DNA of 64,000 nucleotides, from positions 5,453,241 through 5,517,240 of the forward strand of contig NZ_JAUSQZ010000001.1 of the NCBI RefSeq assembly GCF_030811555.1, given 5' to 3'. A model generated the notes under the pieces. That model was not told the DNA's origin. It ran no database searches and saw only the letters and a program-made list of their open reading frames with translations. A program made the translations under genes and the position numbers. Each line of letters opens with the position of its first letter. The stretch's first letter is position 1. This stretch comes from Kineosporia succinea (GTDB lineage Bacteria > Actinomycetota > Actinomycetes > Actinomycetales > Kineosporiaceae). Shown one piece after another: positions 59,994 to 64,000 of the stretch.

Positions 59994-62900
59994 TCGAAGA
60001 TCACCGGCTCGAACAGCTCAGTGTCCTTCGCCGTGGTGATCCCGCCGCCCCACTGGACCCACCCGCGGGTGCCGTCACCGTCGGTGTCGTTCGCGACGAT
60101 CGACAGGGAGGCGGCGGAGGCCGGGGTCAGGCCGATCGGCTCGAGCAGCGACCACGGGACCGCGGCCTCGTAGACGGTCGTCTTAGTCGTCCCGTCGCGC
60201 ACGGCCGCGACATCCGCCGAGGTGAGGAAGCCGTCGACCGACCCCGAGGGGTACCGGTACAGCTGAGGGCCCTCCGGGGTCAGGGCGAAGCCGAACTCGA
60301 TGCGCTCCTGGATCTCGGGGCGCAGGTCGCTCTCGCCGGGCCAGTTCGGCGCGACGGCGAACTGCAGTCCGTCGGCCTGCCAGGTCGCGGTATTCGTGAA
60401 GGGCTGCACGTGGACGTCGTCGGTGACCTCGGCCGTCAGGTAGAGGTTGTCGTCGTCCCACGTGAACCAGGTCTCGGCGGCGAGACTCGACCCCTCGACG
60501 CCGGGTGCCGTGAGCGTGGTCGACGGCAGTCCGGCGAGGTCGTCGTGCACGCCGTCGATCTCGATCGTGTGCTTCGGCACCCGGGGAACGTCGGACCGGG
60601 GGAGGGCCGAGAGGGTGCCCGACGCCGACACGTCGCCGGCGCCGTCGATCGTGAGAGCTGCCGTGTAGGCCACCTTGCCGGCGCCCGCGGGCGCCGGGGT
60701 CGACTGGAGCGAGACGGTGGCTCCAGGAGTGACGTCCAGGTCGACCTCGACCGTCTCGGTGCTGTCACCGAAAGTCCACGATGCCTCGGAGACGTGCTGG
60801 GCCGCGTCCTTCATGTTCGTGTACTCGGCTTTCACCACGTCGTCGGCATCGTCGATCGCGTGCTCGACCGTCAGCGACGACACCCGCGGGCGCAGCTCGG
60901 CGACCGCCGGGGACGAGGTCTGCCCGTCGACGGTCGCCTCGATCGTGAGATCGGCGATCGTCTGCCGGAGGTCGGTGCCCGCGGTGATCCCGAACGTCAC
61001 GTCGGCCTTGCCGCCGGCGGGGACCGTGACCGGTTGCGCTGCGCCTGCGACCTGCCAGCCACCCTGGGCGGTGGCGGCGACCTCGGCGGTCACGTCGGCG
61101 TCGTTGAAGTTGTAGACCTCAGCCGTGACCGTGGTGGTGGCCGTGCTGTCGAGTCCGTATCCGTACAGCTGTGAGTTCTTGGAGGTCTCGGCGTCGAAAA
61201 CGGGCTGGATGACGACGCGTTCGGCCGCCGTGAAGTCATCGGCGTCGATCGGGTCGGCGGGGGCTGCGGGCGCCGGAGCGGCCATGAGGTCGGGGAATTG
61301 CGCCGCGGACAGGTAGACCGGGTCGGGACCGACGGTGAACGCCGCTACTGAGCCGGAGACCGTGAGGTCGCCGTCGCGACCCATGAGGTCGACGAGCGCG
61401 GTCTCGCCTTCGACGGGGACCGTCACCTCGGTGTCGGCAGGCGCCCAGAGCACGGCGGCCGGACCCGAGCCGGTGTCGAAGACGTAGGCCGAGACACCCT
61501 CCGGAAGGCCGTTCAGCTGTCCCGCATATCGGCCCTCGCCGAGTTCGCGGGTCATGACCGACTGCGCCGCGAGCGCCGCCATCGGCTCGTCGGGGCTGCG
61601 GTACATGCTCCAGTACGACGCACCCTCGCGGTACGGCGCGGCGATGAAGAAGAACTGCCTGGTCGAGCCCCGGGCGAGCGACTCGGCGGCCGAGCTCACG
61701 ATGTAGCGCGCCTGCAGGGTCTCCTGCGCGGCGGTCGGCAGCTCGTTCGCGTCGATGTTGTTGAGCGCGATGCCGCTCTCCGTGACCCATCGGCCTTTTT
61801 CGTCGCCACCGTACGGCTGCGCGGCGTCGAGCTGCGAGGAGAAGTCCGGGTGCGCGTTGATCGACGCCGAGGAGTTCACGGTCGTGTGCGTGTGGTACGC
61901 GTAGGCGTCGAGGTAGTCGAGAATGCCGTTGCGGAACTGCCACTGCGCGTAGTGCGGGTCGACGCCGGCGAGACCGCCGTTCACCAGGAGCGCGTCCGTG
62001 CCCGAGTCGAGGAAGCCGAGGGCTGCGGCCTTCATGACGGCCGCGTAGCGGTCGGCGCCCTCCGACTCGAGCGCGAACTTGCGGTTCTGCTCGTTCCAGA
62101 GCTGCCACGCGTCCACGAGTCCGTCGTAATGCTCCCCGGCCGCGAACGCGAAGTCGTACATGTCGCGGAGGTCCTGCGGGAGCTCCCGCGTCGACGTGCG
62201 GGTCCAGGACGGGCCGTCGTGGAAGGACGAAAGCGTCTTCAGCCCGGCGGCATTCGCTGCCTGCAGCCAGTTCCAGGGCTGTTGCTCACCGGAGAAGTCG
62301 AAGCTGCCTCGCGCGGGGTTGATGACGTTGTTCCAGCGCTGCCGGTCGCGGATCCAGTCGACGCCGGTGAGCGACAGCACATGCGCGAAGGCGTCGGCGT
62401 CGTCGGTCGCGATGAGCTTCGACCCGTAGACGTCGACCGCGAAAGGGCTGTCGTCGATCGCGGGTCGGGACGACGCCGCGGGCAGAACGGCGAACGCGCC
62501 CTCAATGCCGTTCTCCGACCCGGTGATCCGCGCGGACACCCGGTACGCCCCGGTGTCGAGCGCGGCGCCGAGGTCGATGGATGCGGCGGTCTCGCCGGTC
62601 TGCGCCGTGGCCTCGCCCTCGGCCACGACGGCCCCGTCGTAGTCCGTGACGCTCCAGGTGACCGGCACGGGGCCCGGCGCCTCGGCGTTGAGCGCGGCCG
62701 CGAGCATGACGTTCTCGCCCTGCTCGAAGACGCCGAAACGATCGGGGGCCGTCGCCGATTCGAGGGTCGCCTCGACCGGCGTGAGGGTGAACGTGTCGAG
62801 GAACAGCGCGTAGTTCGTGTTCGGCGACACCCGGCGCTCGGTGACCTGGAACTCGATCGTGTTGACGCCGGCGTCGAGGGCGAGGGTGCCCAGCTCGTAG

Positions 62901-63292
62901 CGCCGCAGTTCGTTCGTGACGACCGAAAGCTCACGGGCGCCGCGACTCTCGTGCCAAGCTCCGTCGTTCGCCCGCACCCGGAACGGTGACGCCCATTCCA
63001 CACCGGTCCGGATCGTCGTCGCGTCGAGCCGGTAGAGGGAGGCGTCGTCGACCTCGACCTCGTAGGTGGCGGTATATCCGCCTGCGGGGGCATCGGCCGC
63101 GGTGTAGAGCTGCAGGGACGAGCCTCCGCTGGCTCCGGTCTGCGCGGCGGCGCCGGGCACCATGGTCGTGGCCGTGGGGTTCTCGCCCTCGATCGTGAGG
63201 GGCCCGGCGGCCTGGGCGGGGCTCGAGACGAGCAGACCCGTGGCGAGCATGACGGCGGCTACGCCGGCGACGCGAAAGCGGGGAAAGGCCAC
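59990..63292 (-). CDS. Secreted multidomain glycosidase (GH39/clan A-like) with CBM9-like end
   Basis: 1100 residues. Signal peptide (GVAAVMLATGLLVSSPAQA). About 30-170 is a CBM35/CBM6-like sandwich (TIEGENPTATTMVPG). About 285-620 is a TIM barrel with the clan A acid/base in LWNEQNRKFAL and nucleophile Glu in RWVTESGIAL; conserved HDGPSW and AYAYHTHTT. Two immunoglobulin-like modules follow (NFNDADVTAEV). About 905-1100 resembles CBM9/DOMON cellulose-binding domains (IEIDGVHDDLAGLP, WFTWDDDNLYLTAEVTDDVH). GTG start, AAGGAG eight bases upstream. Likely cuts rhamnose- or arabinose-containing plant polymers outside the cell; exact family uncertain. Confidence 0.7.
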   Translation of the reverse strand: MAFPRFRVAGVAAVMLATGLLVSSPAQAAGPLTIEGENPTATTMVPGAAAQTGASGGSSLQLYTAADAPAGGYTATYEVEVDDASLYRLDATTIRTGVEWASPFRVRANDGAWHESRGARELSVVTNELRRYELGTLALDAGVNTIEFQVTERRVSPNTNYALFLDTFTLTPVEATLESATAPDRFGVFEQGENVMLAAALNAEAPGPVPVTWSVTDYDGAVVAEGEATAQTGETAASIDLGAALDTGAYRVSARITGSENGIEGAFAVLPAASSRPAIDDSPFAVDVYGSKLIATDDADAFAHVLSLTGVDWIRDRQRWNNVINPARGSFDFSGEQQPWNWLQAANAAGLKTLSSFHDGPSWTRTSTRELPQDLRDMYDFAFAAGEHYDGLVDAWQLWNEQNRKFALESEGADRYAAVMKAAALGFLDSGTDALLVNGGLAGVDPHYAQWQFRNGILDYLDAYAYHTHTTVNSSASINAHPDFSSQLDAAQPYGGDEKGRWVTESGIALNNIDANELPTAAQETLQARYIVSSAAESLARGSTRQFFFIAAPYREGASYWSMYRSPDEPMAALAAQSVMTRELGEGRYAGQLNGLPEGVSAYVFDTGSGPAAVLWAPADTEVTVPVEGETALVDLMGRDGDLTVSGSVAAFTVGPDPVYLSAAQFPDLMAAPAPAAPADPIDADDFTAAERVVIQPVFDAETSKNSQLYGYGLDSTATTTVTAEVYNFNDADVTAEVAATAQGGWQVAGAAQPVTVPAGGKADVTFGITAGTDLRQTIADLTIEATVDGQTSSPAVAELRPRVSSLTVEHAIDDADDVVKAEYTNMKDAAQHVSEASWTFGDSTETVEVDLDVTPGATVSLQSTPAPAGAGKVAYTAALTIDGAGDVSASGTLSALPRSDVPRVPKHTIEIDGVHDDLAGLPSTTLTAPGVEGSSLAAETWFTWDDDNLYLTAEVTDDVHVQPFTNTATWQADGLQFAVAPNWPGESDLRPEIQERIEFGFALTPEGPQLYRYPSGSVDGFLTSADVAAVRDGTTKTTVYEAAVPWSLLEPIGLTPASAASLSIVANDTDGDGTRGWVQWGGGITTAKDTELFEPVIFE

Positions 63293-63332
63293 AGAGATCT
63301 CCTTCGATCCGTGGTGGGACGGGAAGGAACGC

Positions 63333-63398
63333 TCAGCCCTTCAGGGCACCGGCGGATCCGGCACCCGTCAGGAACTGAACGTTTTCCAACCTCCTGAG
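63333..63398 (-). pseudogene. Probable 3' end of a truncated ABC sugar permease gene
   Basis: Minus strand reads LENVQFLTGAGSAGALKG then stop, which resembles the usual C terminus of MalG-type permeases (…GxxAGAxKG*). Upstream sequence is unrelated and lies next to a transposase, so the rest of the gene seems lost. It lies 40 bases before the glycosidase gene in the same direction, where sugar operons commonly have their transporter. Confidence 0.45.
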
Positions 63399-63527
63399 GC
63401 GCAGGGGGCTCAGGGGTCGCTGCTGTCACGGGGGCGGTAAGGGTGCACGTGGCGGTGGCCGAAACCTGAAGAAACCCCTGGTGGGATCACGATTGTCGAG
63501 ATCAAGATCCATCACCAGGAGTTCCGA

Positions 63528-64000
63528 GTGCTTGTCTACCGCTCAGGCATGAACGTGTCCACCCAACACCTGCGGTTCGTCACGAACGCGTTGCGCACCC
63601 AGCGGAAGCAGAGCGGAACTCGCTGGCGCGTGTTGTCCTCCGGGCAGCAGGCTTTGATGCTCCTGGCCCACCTGAAGAAGGGCGAGACCTACCGCGACCT
63701 GGCCATCGGCTTCAAGGTCGGCACGAGCACGGCCTACCGCTACCTGCGCGAAGGCCTGGAGGTCCTGGCCGGCCTCGCCCCGGCCCTGGAACAGGCCATC
63801 CAGGCCGCGGCGAAGAAGGCCTACGTGACCTTGGACGGAACACTGCTGCGTATCGACCGGGTGGCCATGGCCTCGAAAGGCGACCGCATCTATTACTCCG
63901 GCAAGCACAAGACTCACGGGGTGAACGTGCAGGTCATCGCCGATCCGGCCGGCCGGCTGATCTGGGCATCACCGGCCCTGCCCGGGGCCCGCCACGACGC
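63528..64000 (+). CDS. IS5/DDE_Tnp_4-type transposase, partial at window edge
   Basis: Open to the end of the window. From GTG 63528 (GGAG six bases upstream): helix-turn-helix region GQQALMLLAHLKKGETYRDL, FKVGTSTAYRYLREGLEVLA; then the DDE_Tnp_4 core begins with Asp in VTLDGTLLRID, GKHKTHGVNVQVIADPAGRL and second Asp in PGARHDA. This is the pattern of short IS5-group (HARBI1-like) transposases of actinobacteria. Left inverted repeat not identified with certainty; it should lie between about 63400 and 63490. Confidence 0.85.
   Translation, partial: MLVYRSGMNVSTQHLRFVTNALRTQRKQSGTRWRVLSSGQQALMLLAHLKKGETYRDLAIGFKVGTSTAYRYLREGLEVLAGLAPALEQAIQAAAKKAYVTLDGTLLRIDRVAMASKGDRIYYSGKHKTHGVNVQVIADPAGRLIWASPALPGARHD

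Overview
The window is high-GC actinobacterial chromosome. The rrn operon (16S-23S-5S, no spacer tRNA), GTG/TTG starts with GGAGG-type ribosome binding sites, NarL-type two-component genes, HelD-like motor and sugar ABC operons without their own ATPase all fit Actinomycetota. A Kineosporia-like relative is my impression from the 16S text, not a search result.

Layout. 0-7 kb: an AEC-family transporter and a complete rRNA operon with promoter, RNase III processing stems and terminator. 7-20.5 kb: a membrane Ser/Thr kinase with a ricin-type lectin ectodomain; a secreted esterase made of two tandem CE2/SGNH units; and a plant-polysaccharide locus (DUF624-like protein, two permeases, solute-binding lipoprotein, GH51 arabinofuranosidase, LacI regulator, GH35 beta-galactosidase) with two matching LacI-type palindromes in the divergent intergenic region; then a cutinase-like lipoprotein. 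20.6-27.7 kb: a two-component system, a small unknown protein, a HelD-like helicase, and an MFS transporter plus iron-type alcohol dehydrogenase pair with a perfect 24-bp palindrome just upstream.

27.8-48.0 kb is an island built at the 3' end of a tRNA-Leu(GAG) gene. Three scars of a large serine recombinase 3' end, all in the same orientation, sit at 27.88, 32.88 and 48.0 kb. Their order (tRNA-core-recombinase body ... recombinase tail-core-recombinase body ... tail-core-chromosome) is what two successive integrations into the same tRNA would leave. Element 1 (about 5 kb) holds a broken recombinase, a small low-GC gene, a Uma2-type protein and a secreted Cys-rich repeat protein that looks like a beta-propeller. 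Element 2 (about 15 kb) holds a degraded regulator, a secreted DNRLRE/LamG protein, a very large RHS/YD-repeat protein ending in a HINT domain and a barnase-like RNase, two consecutive barstar-like immunity genes, and an IS3-family element.

48.6-56.7 kb: a four-gene Wadjet type II-like anti-plasmid system (DUF2397, DUF2398, SMC-like ATPase, DUF2399). Its SMC-like gene carries an in-frame TAG that cuts off the ABC signature and Walker B. 56.7-63.3 kb: an alpha/beta hydrolase, a GH78 alpha-L-rhamnosidase and a large secreted multidomain glycosidase, preceded by what looks like the last codons of an ABC sugar permease. The window ends in an IS5/DDE_Tnp_4-type transposase that runs off the edge.

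Disabling changes (RHS, recombinases, regulator, a small gene, the Wadjet ATPase) are concentrated between 28 and 55 kb, while the flanking housekeeping and sugar genes are intact. That suggests real decay of accessory DNA rather than general sequence error, although single-base errors cannot be excluded gene by gene.
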